DNA of 51,157 bases, taken from positions 1,290,575 through 1,341,731 of the forward strand of contig JH720309.1 in assembly GCA_000231825.2 (NCBI GenBank), written 5' to 3'. The stretch is from Tetrahymena elliotti 4EA (Eukaryota; Ciliophora; Oligohymenophorea; Hymenostomatida; Tetrahymenidae). A program made the position numbers and the translations under genes. Below the pieces are notes generated by a model. The model was not told where the DNA came from, searched no databases, and saw nothing but the letters and a program-made list of their open reading frames with translations. How positions within the stretch are numbered: position 1 is the stretch's first letter; every line of letters starts with the position of its first letter. Of the stretch, positions 10,977 through 23,100 are shown piece by piece.

Positions 10977-13765
10977 CGCTTATCAAAAGAAAAAAGAATC
11001 TTCTACAAATCCAGTTATAATTATAGTTGAAAGACGTTAACAAACTGCTAGCTTTCGCTTAATATTTATCTATCTATCTTTCTTTCTTTATATATATGTG
11101 TATAAATAGAATAATCAATGTAATTTATATAGTTTTCTCTATATATTTACTTACTATTCCTTCTTAATTATATTGTATGTATTAATCAATGAATGTATGT
11201 ATATATTAGTATGTATTACTTGTTAATTTTAATAAATATTACTTCAAATTTATTGATTTGCTTTCATTTTTTTTTTTACTTTTAACAATAAAAACCTTCA
11301 ACTAACTCTTAAATATCAATCTGAGTTATTATCATCATAATAAAGTATTATATATATTACCAACCAAGCTATCAAGCATACTAAACTCTATTTATTTCAT
11401 TATTAAATCAGACAATTTATTTTTTTCTTTTATTTGTTTGGTATTCCTTTTGTATTCAATCAATCAATCAATCTGACTTTCTATCTCATTTTAATTAATG
11501 CAAAAGCAAACAGATGACATTTATAGTTAGTTATTATTTAGATTAATATGAATAAAAAGAGGAAAATTTATTTACATTTCTTAAATCTCCTGAATGGTTT
11601 TAATTTGAATTCAAAATGTGAATTCCCTATTTAAATACTTTTTATAATTTAGATGGATATAAAATAATATATTTAACTCCATATACTCTTCTTAAGAAGA
11701 CTACTTTAACCCATCTTAAAAATAAAACAAATATGAAATTTCATCTCAGAAATTAAATAGTAAGCTCAATTAATTTTTGTTTCAGGCGAATTTCAATATT
11801 TAAATTAGCTTACTGCTTTATGAAAATAAAAGTATTTGATTTTCTTAGAAAATCATTACTATCATTTAAATTAAAGTCAAAAGAATAATACCAAATAAGT
11901 TTTAATTAGACTTAACTTTTCATTTTAAGGTGTTGGGCGCTGACAAACTGAAATTAGTTAGGTTAAGCATTTTCTAATTATGAAAAAAGTATTAAATGTA
12001 AATTATTTTCTTAGTATAGCTTTACTATAACCACTGTTTTTTATTTTTTATCACTTTAATACTACGCAAATACTGCATACTATACTATACTATTACATCA
12101 TTTACTTCATAAAAATATTTCTTGGCATAGTAAATAAGTACAACTTAAAAATAATTTGTCCAACTTATTTCCTCAAAATGTAAACGAACAAACCTTTTTC
12201 TAATATGTATAAATTTAAATGAGTTAAATCATTTTTTTAATGGGAGTTACAATATTTGTATAAGATTATTTTTAGGTAAAAATGCAAATTCATTTCATGA
12301 ATATGAATGAGTAAATTAAATCTTGGATGGGAACACAAAAGCAATTTATTATTTATTTGCTCTATTATCAACCACTCACTTATTTATTTATATTTTTTAT
12401 AGAAAAGAGCACAAAAAATAGACAAAAAATTTAATGAAAAATACATCAATCAATATTTTTTTCAAATTATTATTTACCTTTAAAATTTTGAGAAATTATT
12501 TAATTTCTGAGTAAAACTAAGAATTAAAAATTACTTTCCAATATTTTAATAATTTACATTTTTTGCTTATCATTTTTATTTTACATATTTTTTATTCTTT
12601 ATTTCAAGTAAGAAACAATTCTAAATCCAATATTCTTTTGAGAAAATTATTTCCTTTCTAGCTAATAAATTTTATTTCACTTTGGATAAATTTAATTTTT
12701 GGGTTGAAAGAGTTTAAATGTTATGAGATATATTAACCCTTATGAATTTCGAATCCTAAAAACAATATTTTGCTTTTAATCTAAGAATTTAAAAGCATGT
12801 TTTAATACTTTATAATATGAACAAACCATTTTATTTATTAATTTAAATTACTTTTTAAACAAATTTCATTCAATTTTAATAATTTTCTTGAAAGAAAATA
12901 TGAAAACCTATTCAAAACAAAATTTATTCATGAAAATATTAAGCCATTTATCTTAACTTTTAATCATTTGAATATAATTTACTTACTAAACAGATTTTTT
13001 AATCAAAGAAATAAATAAAAGATTATTTATTTATTTTTCTTTTTAATTCTGTTTCTTATTCTATTTTAATATTTCAATCAAGCAAACAAAATATGTAATT
13101 CCTCGAGTTTTCACTCCTATTCATTAGCTATAATTTTAACGAGAAGTGGATTTAAAAAAACAAAATAAATAGGCAGTCCTCGCATTTAGTTTTATCTCTC
13201 GAAGTGAGGAATTACGGAATTGTGTGTGGAATTATACATAAAAAAATTAGTTTTAATATTTTATTTGATTTAATATTTCATTCAAGGTATCTCCATTATT
13301 TAGAACTGAAATTATTATTTAATTAATAATGTTTTTGCTTACATTTATTATTGAATTTTTAATAAAAATCTTTAACTTTTTTGTTTTTTGTTTAATGATA
13401 AATCTGCTTTTTTAAATATTAATGATAAGGTATAAAAAGAATTATGAAATGAATAATCATTTTATTAGATGAAAGCAAGAATTTTGTTTACAAATTATTT
13501 GTATGATTATAAAAAATAAAAACATATAAAATATTGCTTCTAATTAATAATAAAGCTAATTTAGCTAAGGTTAACTATTAAATTTATTTTTGAAGTGTCA
13601 TTAAAATTAGATTTTATCCAAAAGATTAAATTATTATTGCTTCTGATAACTAAGAATATAAAATGGTTAAATGTAAATCAAATAAATAATTATTTTACTT
13701 GCTGTAATTTTCTTCTTTCTTTCCTTCTTTCTAAAGTTTTTCTATGCTTTATTCGCATTTTTGCT
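10977..13765. other. Intergenic region upstream of the cyclase
   Basis: About 2.8 kb of A/T-rich sequence with TATC, ATGT and AATC microsatellites near 11070-11210 and 11460. I found no frame with coding character on either strand. Beyond the inverted repeat at 13095-13215, I see no structured element. It should include the cyclase promoter, but ciliate promoter elements cannot be recognised by eye. Confidence 0.5.
13095..13215. repeat. Short inverted repeat GTAATTCCTC / GAGGAATTAC
   Basis: Two perfect 10-base arms (13095-13104 and 13206-13215) about 100 bp apart, in a patch somewhat richer in G and C than its surroundings. The right arm extends to GAGGAATTACGG, which recurs at 30127-30138 in another intergenic region. 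Function unknown. Confidence 0.5.
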
Positions 13766-14608
13766 TCAATTCTTAATCTAATTTTTATTGAATAGTTAAT
13801 TAGTAATGATGCAAAGAAGTAATTAATGTTTAAAAAGTAGGAATGAATTTTGATATTAGAATATAGATATATTAATTAATTAAATACAATCTGCATTGTT
13901 GAAATCTTATTTTATTAATTCATTTATAGTATTAAGAGCTTTTTCAAATCTTCCCATCTCATGTAGCCCTTTTGCAAGCATAAACTTGGCTCTTAAGTTG
14001 TTTTAGTCAAGCTTTAATACAGCTTCTGATTAGATTATAACTGAGTGATAATCTTTTATATAATCCTTCACTTAAGCTAAATTATTTCTGCTTTCTATTT
14101 CCATTCTCCTCAGTTCTTCTTTTTGTTTATCTGTTAAGTTTGTTTTCTCTTTTTCATCTTCAATACTGAGAATAGCCTATTCATTTATTTTATATTTTTA
14201 TTTATTTGATAACTAATTATTTGCCTGTCATTTTATTTCATCTTAATCTTAATTATTATGAATTCTTACTTCTAAGTAATGGATAATTGCTTAATCTTCA
14301 TCTTTTTCTCTAAATGCTTCATTTCCGCTCTTGTTTGTATCAATAATTTCTTGATATTCATTAATTGGAGGCTTTAAGTATATATGATTAATAAATGCAA
14401 TTAGTATAATTTAAGTTTTATCTTTTATCAAATAAGCAAATAATTGATTTGTATGAATCTTTTCCATATTCAATAATCACGTAAGAATGAAATAATATTT
14501 ACATTATTTTCTCTAATGACCTAATCTTCTAATTTAGTGTTAAAAATAAAGGTAAAAATAAGAAAAACACTTAAATAAAACAAAGTTACCTTAAATTTCT
14601 TGCTCCAT
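13766..14608 (-). CDS. Small TPR protein, paralogue of the neighbouring tail-anchored TPR protein
   Basis: Four exons (14608-14590, 14528-14503, 14458-14270, 14176-13766) sum to 214 residues. TPR helices run from about residue 60 (GNEAFREKDEDQAIIHYLE) through LKLDQNNLRAKFMLAKGLHE and GRFEKALNTINELIKQD. The central part aligns by eye with the tail-anchored TPR protein 1.1 kb away, and the intron after the YLE triplet is at the same place and phase in both, so the two derive from one duplication. This copy lacks the Met-rich repeats and the membrane anchor. The last 30 residues are AT-driven and the true stop could be earlier if a 3' intron was missed. A start at 14467 (MEKIHTNQ) is an alternative to the two tiny 5' exons. 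Likely a protein-protein interaction module; partner unknown. Confidence 0.7.
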
Positions 14609-15014
14609 ATTTTTGTTTTGACAAACGATAAAGAAAGCTATCTTACTGCTCCTAATTATTACTTTTTATTTCTCTTTATTTGAAAATTTTCAAAAAAAAA
14701 ATATTTGTTTTGATTAATTTTTTTTTAAGTGAAATTAATTACTCTCAAAAATATCTAACTAAGATATTTATTTGATCCAATATCAGAATTTTCATGTTGT
14801 AATTTAATTCACAAAAATCATCAGTATCTATCTTATCTTACTTCTCCAAGATTAAACATTTTGTACATTAAAAATCATAATTAATACTTGCCTAACTTTC
14901 ATAGTTTTTAGAAATTGTTTTAATTAATTAAAGAAATATTTGTTTGTTTTCAAAAAAAGTCGAATCTAATTATAAATGAAGTTTAAAAGTGAAGAATTAA
15001 ACTTTTACTGTTAA
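14609..15014. other. Short spacer between divergent frames
   Basis: AT-rich 406-bp gap between the start of the small TPR gene (minus) and a possible plus-strand gene. No feature recognised. Confidence 0.4.
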
Positions 15015-15408
15015 ATGAGTAAGATACTGTTTAATTTCTCAAAGTGTGCAGTAGATAGATATTGGGTACCTGGGTATGTTGGCTAAAACTTCAAAGATAG
15101 AGCATTTGAATTGTTTAATCAAGAGTAAAATTGAAAATGTGCCTAAATTAAATACTTTTATAATTAGGCAAATCTTAGATGACAAAGAGTGCCCAAATTC
15201 AAAAGTTTAGACAGTCAGTATTTTTATATTATACACCTCAATCAATTTAGCAATATTTTTTCAAAAACAAATAAATATCAAATGTTTTATGATTGTTTTT
15301 ATTAATATTATTATCGAAATTTAATTTGAAAATGGAAAATATATCATTCTTAACATTATTTTTTTTAACTTGTTTATTTTCATTCTCTTATTTAAATACT
15401 TACTTTGA
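15015..15408 (+). CDS. Possible small two-exon gene, unknown function
   Basis: ATG at 15015, exon to 15124, a 43-bp GTAAAA..TTAG intron (15125-15167), then an exon to TGA at 15406-15408, giving 116 residues in frame. The first 55 residues look coding, with Cys, Trp, Pro, Gly and Arg use unlike chance AT-rich translation (KCAVDRYWVPGYVGQNFKDR), whereas the hydrophobic C-terminal half could be chance. It sits alone on the plus strand between two minus-strand TPR genes. I do not recognise a family. Confidence 0.3.
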
Positions 15409-15715
15409 ATAATATTTTATTGTTCCTTAGTTAATACTATTTTTTATAGGAAGAATTTCAGATATTAAATTTTTAAAACCAATATTAACTTAATATGAGG
15501 AGGATTTAATAATTTAAATAAGTGAAAATGTGTTTATAATAAATAATAGATAAGAGAAACAATAAATATTTCATTTGAAAAACAATAAATAAAAATGAGA
15601 AAGTTTAATGGTGAAAAGAAGGATTGAGAACGATAAAAGGAATAAAGAAAGAAAGAAAGTAATGAGTGAACATGATAGAAATATGAATTAAAATACAAGT
15701 TTATTAATAAATAAA

Positions 15716-18700
15716 TCAAAAGAAGAAGTATCTGATAATTAAAGCAACAATCAATATTAAAAGAGGCTTTTTAAATCTACCAATAAATTAATATCCTTTG
15801 TATCCATATTTAATCGCAGGAACTACATTTTTTACTATTTTAACTAATCTTTGCAAATCCTAAGGAGAGGCATTTTTTATATAATTTGCAAAAGGATGAT
15901 TGGGCATTTATGCTGTCATCATTCTTAGCATTTCAGGGTTGGAAACTAACATAGTTAAAGCAGTTTCCAGCATCTAAGAGTTTTCTAAAATACCTTCAAC
16001 ATTATTCATGTCAGGCATTTGTTCTGTTAAATTAAAGATAAAAATTAAAATAAAATCTAACATTTCAATTAGATTCAATAAAGAAAGAATTTATTTATTT
16101 ACATGCATTGACTTGAGGTTAAGGTTCAGTTGAATTAGATGCAGATTGAGTAGGGAAAACAGATGGAGTTTAACCTTATGCTTACTTGAGAATAGAGTTA
16201 GGATCCATACTAGATGCTGCTTTGATAATGTCAGGGGTCAACATATTTTTCATCATGCTGATTTATTCTTCAGACAAGTCCATTCCTTACATTTTATACA
16301 TTTATCTTAAAGATTCATTATCCATATTTTTGACCATACTAGCCATGCTGTTGATTTGGCTTTCGTCCTTTACATAAAGTAAATAAATAATTTAATTAGA
16401 TAAACTGAATTCAAATCAATCAGTTACCATGTTTTTGAGTTATTCTTGGCTCTTTTTAATTGTTTCCTCATTTGCAAGTTAAGACACGTTAAATTAAGAA
16501 TTTAATTGAGCATGCTTAACAGCTTCTGAACTCTTCTTTTGTATTTCTTCTGGTTTAGTTTAAGATGCCATTTTTAAGGTATCTTTATTTGTACTTGCCT
16601 TGATTATTCTAATTTATTCATCTGATAAATCCATACCTTAAGCTTTATACATAGATCTAACAGTTTCATTATCCATATTTTAAATCATTTTTGCCATCGA
16701 ATCAAGTTAGCTTTCATCCTAATTTATTAATATATATTTAATTATTATCATTTTTTAATTCTTCATAAATGAAATTGTATAATATCATAAAACTTAGCAA
16801 TCGTTATTTAAGATAAATCTAATCTATTTTAATATTTATCTCATCTAATTATCACTTCATGAGTAAAATTATATTATGAATTTATCATATTTCTCAATCA
16901 TATCCAAAAAATAAAAGAAAGCAAAAATAGATTATCAAACTAAGCATTTCTTTATTCACAATAGACATTTTCCCATTTATGTGTTTAAATATTCATATTG
17001 TTTTTTTATTTATTTTAAATTAACCTTCTACTAGCTTTGCTTATTCAAAAGTTTATTTTCTATCTTTGATGTTTAGCTGTCAACATTGGAATTTGTTTAA
17101 TCTTTTTATAATAATACTCTTCCCTTTATATTTTCCTTATTCATTAATTCTTTTATTTAAATTTATTTCTACTTTTATTTCTGTTTGATTTTTGTCTAAT
17201 ATTGGTAAAATGTTATGTTTTTAATTAAGTAAAGCAAATATTAAATCGATCAAAAAAAATATCTTTCTTTATTTCAAATAGAAATATTTTAAATTTGCTT
17301 TCATTGATAATGTTATATGTTTAAACTCTAAATAACCTTTTTTGCTAAATCTAAATTTATTGATTTTCTTAATAGATTTATTTAATTCTAATAATTTTTA
17401 TTCTAGCTTTTTTGCTTTCATTTTTATCATTTTTTGTATAAATTGAATTTTTGATTTACCATGTTTTTCATCATTTCTTATTGCTTTTTGATAGTTTCAA
17501 CATCAATATTTTTAGGGCTGAATTAATTTTAGACAGGAGGAGTGGGTTGAACTCTTTTATCTTCTTTGACTTCTTCAATGATGACTATTTAAAATTTAAT
17601 TAACTAAATAACATATAATTAAAAATAAGAACCTTCTTCTTTTTTGTTTGATTTTTTTTCCTCAACTGGTTCTTCAACAACTGGCTTAGATTTTGTTTCT
17701 TTCCTATTTATGAAGAGATATTTATCATAAGATTTATTTAATTTGCATTATTAATTACTTTTATTCTTTTTCTTCAGTGACTTTAGTTTCCTTTGAAGTT
17801 TCTTCTTGTTTATTTTTGCTTTCTTGCTTTAATTTTTCTTCTGCTTCTGACTTGATTCTATCTACTTCTTATTTGCACTTCTAATAGACATCAAGAACTT
17901 TATTTAAATTAAAAAACAATTCATATTATATTCACAACTTAGCTTTTTTCTTACTAACTTAATCAGAAGGAGAATGATTCTTAGCTTCTGTCAAATATTC
18001 AATAGCTCTTTCATACTTTTTCAAGCCATAATAACTTTAACCTAATCTGAATTTAGCTTTATAATTGTTAGGATCAAGTTTAATAACAGCCTAAGCTTAT
18101 GTCAGCATATTAAGATAATCATTTTGCTTAGCCTTTACACTGCAATAATTATTTCTGCAGTTAATTTCAATTTCCTTTAACTCCATTTCTTGCATAGAAC
18201 TAAGATTTTTCATCTTTTCTTCTTCTATATTGATGATAGCCTTTTATTTAATATGAACAAAAATTAATAAATTAATTTATTATTCTACTAAAGAGTAAAA
18301 AAAAATAATTAATTTTTTATGTTTTCTCAATGAAACAACCTACCTAAATAATAAGCCTTTTTAAATGCTTTTGAAACTAATAAAATGACATAATTGCTTA
18401 CTTCCAAGTAAAGAGATGCTGCATCATCATAAATTTGTTGCTTGAACTTTTCATTTCCCTTGTTTTTCAATTAATTAATTGAAGGGAAAAGTGAATTATC
18501 AACAGGACTAGGAGCACTTTGATTTTTCTTTAAATCAGGTGCAGAAGTTGAGCTAGTAGGCTAACTTGTTGATTGTTACTTTTTATATGACTAAGAAGCT
18601 TAATTGAACTAGTTCTAATCCAAATTTTATGCCTAATAAATATTAGATAACATTATTAATCTATATATTTATTCTATGAATCTAAAAGATTAATCAATTA

Positions 18701-19013
18701 CCATATTCATCATATTTTTCTTTTGATTTTCATCCATATTTCCAAACATATTAGAAGCCATTCTCATCATTTCAGGACTAAAATTTAAGCCTATTAAGAT
18801 AAAAACAAGTTATTTTTATTGGACTTATTCTTGCAGGATTTATACGTGCTTTAAAGAAAGAAATAGATAAAATTTGTAACCTGATTGAGAGCCAAATCTT
18901 TTCAAATCTTCATCACTCATATTTTTCATCTATTCAGTGGCATTTTGCATCATTTCGGGAGTCATGTTCTTCTTCATTTACTCAAACATGTAAGGGTTAC
19001 TAAATGGATTCAT
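15716..19013 (-). CDS. Tail-anchored TPR protein with Met-rich repeats (OEP61/TPR7-like chaperone-docking type)
   Basis: Ten exons (19013-18881, 18790-18702, 18632-18402, 18240-17955, 17897-17759, 17703-17633, 17584-17460, 16718-16428, 16367-16103, 16023-15716) give 645 residues with all phases consistent. The N-terminus has Met-rich short helices (NMTPEMMQNATEQMKNMSDE and FSPEMMRMASNMFGNM) as in plant OEP61/TPR7, tail-anchored proteins that dock Hsp70/Hsp90 clients at organelle membranes. TPR helices follow at about 125-260 (NKGNEKFKQQIYDDAASLYL, LDPNNYKAKFRLGQSYYGL), then a long charged K/E linker. Two copies of a block beginning with DESQ and containing MDNE and QGMDLS come next, each preceded by an intron right after NM. 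The end has a hydrophobic segment (PLLILIVALIIRY) followed directly by the stop, a C-tail membrane anchor. Inferred role: chaperone co-receptor on the ER or another organelle. Confidence 0.82.
16719..17459 (-). other. Long intron of the tail-anchored TPR gene
   Basis: GTAAAT donor after KNM and AATTAG acceptor before DESQ; 741 bp against 48-161 bp for its other introns. No coding frame or known element was seen in it. Confidence 0.65.
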
Positions 19014-20027
19014 TTTCTCTAAAACTTTAACTTTTATTTAAAAACTGATTTAAGGATTTCTTTTTTTTAACTCTCTTGAAATTTTAATTGATCTTAATTT
19101 TTTTAAAAATTTAGTAAATTCAATTAATCATTCATTCATTCAATCATAAATTAAATTAAATCAAAACCTGCCAAACTAAGAGAAGTTTAGTTTTCTATTT
19201 AATTTCAATAAGCACTATTATTTCAAAAGCCTACATAATATGAATAAACCAACGTATAGATGTACAAAAAGATATATATTATTCATTCTTAAACATTCAA
19301 CTTAAATCCTACGTGTATAGCTTGCCCTTTTAATTTATATTTCTTTGTTCTAGATCTTCAGTTTTTCTAATATTCCATATTCTTAATGTAAATCAACATT
19401 TTCTAAATTTTTTGCAATTTAATTAATAATCCATAAATTTCTTTTTTATTTTTTTAAAAAACGATATCCATTAAAAAATAATAATAACATTCTTTCCAAT
19501 TTGATTCATAAATTTTTTTCTAGCTTCAATCAAAATTATATTTTTGATATCTCTTTTTTCAACAACAAAAATAAATTTTCAATTTCAAATATATTCTAAA
19601 CATTTTTGATAGAAAATTTACACTTTTAAAAGCTTCTTCAAAGATACAAATTTTATTAATTATTATTTTGATATTGAGAAAAAATTAAAAATTTAAATAT
19701 TATTACAAACATATTACTACATTTTTAATTAAAAATCTTCACTTTGAACAATTATTTTAACAAAATCAGGTATTCAAGATTATATTTTTAACAAATATTC
19801 TTTGTTTTCAAATTAAAAAAATAAATATTTCAAAAACATAAATAAATCTTAATTTGGAATAAGATTTTAATTGATTTTACTTACTGGCTTTTAGGAAGAA
19901 AAAAAAAAGTTAATTTTTCTTAGAATTTAATAACTATTCTAAAAAAAATAAATTAATTTTACAATTTGTAAGCTGATATAAATTACCATTATTTTTTAAA
20001 ACTACCGTAGTTGCTCAAAGTTAAGTC
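19014..20027. other. Intergenic region before the gap
   Basis: About 1 kb of very AT-rich sequence upstream of the TPR gene start. No coding frame seen. A partial resemblance to the Tetrahymena chromosome-breakage sequence near 19240 does not hold up (see rejected). Confidence 0.5.
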
Positions 20028-20127
20028 NNNNNNNNNNNNNNNNNNNNNNNNNNNNNNNNNNNNNNNNNNNNNNNNNNNNNNNNNNNNNNNNNNNNNNNNN
20101 NNNNNNNNNNNNNNNNNNNNNNNNNNN
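20028..20127. other. Assembly gap (100 N)
   Basis: Exactly 100 N, the conventional size for a gap of unknown length. Order and distance across it depend on the scaffolding. Confidence 0.98.
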
Positions 20128-23100
20128 TATAGTTTATTTTATATGTTGAGGGTGATACTTACAATAAAACAAACACTACAAATTTTAACTATGCTTGAGA
20201 GTGAAAAAATTCAATATTACACTGATAAATAATTTCGATGTAAATATTGTAAATAGACTAGATACTGTCTATTCTCTTGAATAATTGAATTAAAAATGTA
20301 AATATTAATTAAATTATTTTACCATCTTATTAATAAAGAAAAAATATCAACCTAAAAAGATATTAACTTAAAAAATAATAACCTCCATAAAACAATAAAA
20401 TAAGTTTTTATCATAAAATATTTTAAATTAATATTTTATTAGGAGATTACTCTCATAAATAAAATTGGCGATTATTATCTTCAATAAATGAAAATTCATA
20501 TACTATACTAGCTCTAACTAAGATGCATACATTTTCAACAAAATTATTTTGAATAAAACTTAATAAATATTAAAAAAAATAATATATTTTTAATATCTAT
20601 TTATTTTTAAAAGTTAAATTATAAAATTTTTTTGGCTATGAAATGAAACAATCTAATTTTGGCTAAAGCTGGTAGGCAAGCACTATTTTTGATTTTCAAA
20701 ATTTTAAAGCAAATTAGTTAATTTTTTATCTATCTGATTATGAAAAGAAATTGAACTTGTAATTTGATTAATTTAGTTTAGAAATGATTTTAGTGAAATT
20801 AAAGTTATTTGTTTATTTCATTTTTAAAGAAAAATAAAGTAGCATACTTAAAAGGCTGGTAATAAATAAATAGTTGAAGGAGTAAGATGAGTCTATATAT
20901 TTAAAAAAGACTTAGAGAACAAAGAATGATTTGAAAATGTAATTGGGTAATTTTTTTCTAAAAATGCAAAAGAGGTAAAAAATAAATTAATATAAAGAAA
21001 TATTTGTTTAACCATTTATTTACTTACAGTTTGCAATTATTGTTTGTGGAGGAAATTAAGAGTACTTCTTGAATCTTTGTATAAATTAATTATTCACAAG
21101 ATTAATCTATTAAACTGGTATACAAGCAAATTATAAATAAGAAGAGAGTTTGAGTGATTAGTTTATTTAGTTCATCAAATTTCCTTTAATTGAATTATTC
21201 AAGAAGTAATTTAAAGCAGAATTTGATAAAAACACATCATGGTGTGTGTAATGATAATTTGTTAATCTGCAAATCATGATTAAATTGTGACAAAATTTAA
21301 TCATTTCTTAATTAAATCTATTTACTGTTTAAGTTGCTTTCAAGGCAAATTTATTATTTAATTAGATAAAGTATATTTATGCTTTAATTTATGAGAAATT
21401 GTTTGGTTTCCTGAAACTAAAATTAGAAAAAATTTATTTATTATGCTGTTCAATCAATCAATTAATAAATTGATTTGTAATTTAAAAATTATTCATCATT
21501 ACAATTGTTAAAGTATGTCACTATTTCAGGATAAACTAACTTTTTTTGTCTCATTTTTTTTTCTATTTTTTTTCCATAAAATAAATTAAAAAAGAAGTTA
21601 AATTAAAACATTAAATCTCTATTGCAAATAAACTGCTATACTGCTAATACTTTTTACTTTCTTTTATAATGAAATTAATTAAGAATAATTTAAATTTGAT
21701 TTCTTTGATTTGCTTTATTCTTTTGATCAACTCACTTGACTTACTGTTTGTTTTTAATTCATATTTTTGCCTCCTTACAATAACAATAACAGTAAATTAA
21801 CATTTAAAATAATATTTTTTAAAGAAAATTTAAACAAATCTCAATGATAAAATTTATTTCATTATTTTTCTTATTTCTATTTAACCTTTTTGATAAATTT
21901 TACTTTTCCTATTCCTCTATTTAATGCTTTGATAAATTTTACTTTGCTCTATAATTCTATTCAATGCTTTTGATAATTTTTACTTCACAAGAGAGTTTAA
22001 AAAAATATTTTGAAATAAAAAAATCATATCAGTTAAATTTGAATCTTTTTTTTGTGTTTAAATAATAAAATTTTTTTTAGTTTACAGTTTATGAATAACT
22101 AAGAAAATGATTACATTTTTATTTTACAAGCCCATCTTAAAAATAGATTTTTTATTAAAATTTAAAATATTTCAAAGCTATTAGCTATTGAAATTAAATA
22201 TTTGAAATATTTTTAGATTAATTTAAAGTAAAGAAAAGCTAAACCAAGTTTCATAAAAAATTTCACACATTTTTTATTAATGTATTTTAATGAGAAAATA
22301 AATACTTGATAAAATTTTAAAATAGAAAATCAATATGAAGAGTTGCTTGCTTTAATACTCTTTCTTTATCATTAAATTTATTACTTTAAAAATTCCAAAA
22401 AAATCGATAAATTTTGAAAGAATTGAAAAAGTTAGAGAATGAAGTTGAAATATTAATTAATAAACATAAAAGATTTTAATTTAAAAAGTAGAGAAGAGAC
22501 AAAGAAAGAAAGAAATTAATCTTACTCATAATCTAATTATGAAATCTTTAAATACAATTTGTCAGACTAGAAAAAAATCTATTTAAAAAATGAGCAAATT
22601 TTCATGATTTAAGTTTGTTTCAAATTTTAATTTAGGGTTTTTTGGATTAGAAAGTGTAATCAAGAAGGACCTGTGAAAAAATATTTGTAAGTCAAATTCA
22701 ACATGTAATTTTAGTAGAATAAATACACTTTGTTTATAATTCATCAGTATTTTACATTTGAAAAAAAATTTTATTATGAAAGAATTTGGATTTTAAAACA
22801 AATATTTGCACTTACTTATTTATGGCTTTAAACAAATCGATATTAATTATTGTGAATCACTGTGCATAAAAATAATTTTAATTTAATAAGAAACAAAACT
22901 ATAATTTAGTTGAGAGATAGATAGAGCTTGCTTTGGAGATAAAAAGATATATAGATAGGTTTGGTTTGGTTTATTTGGAAAAAAAAAGAATAAGCATGCT
23001 AATGAATCAAGTTGAAAAGTAAGAATTAATTAAGAATTTAGAATGATAATGAAATAAGGTTTGAAATTCCACAATTTTGAAGATAAAAAAAGAAATCAAG

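Noticed and set aside
19240..19256. Possible chromosome breakage sequence
   Set aside because: It matches only the first nine bases of the 15-bp Tetrahymena breakage sequence as I know it; the remainder differs.
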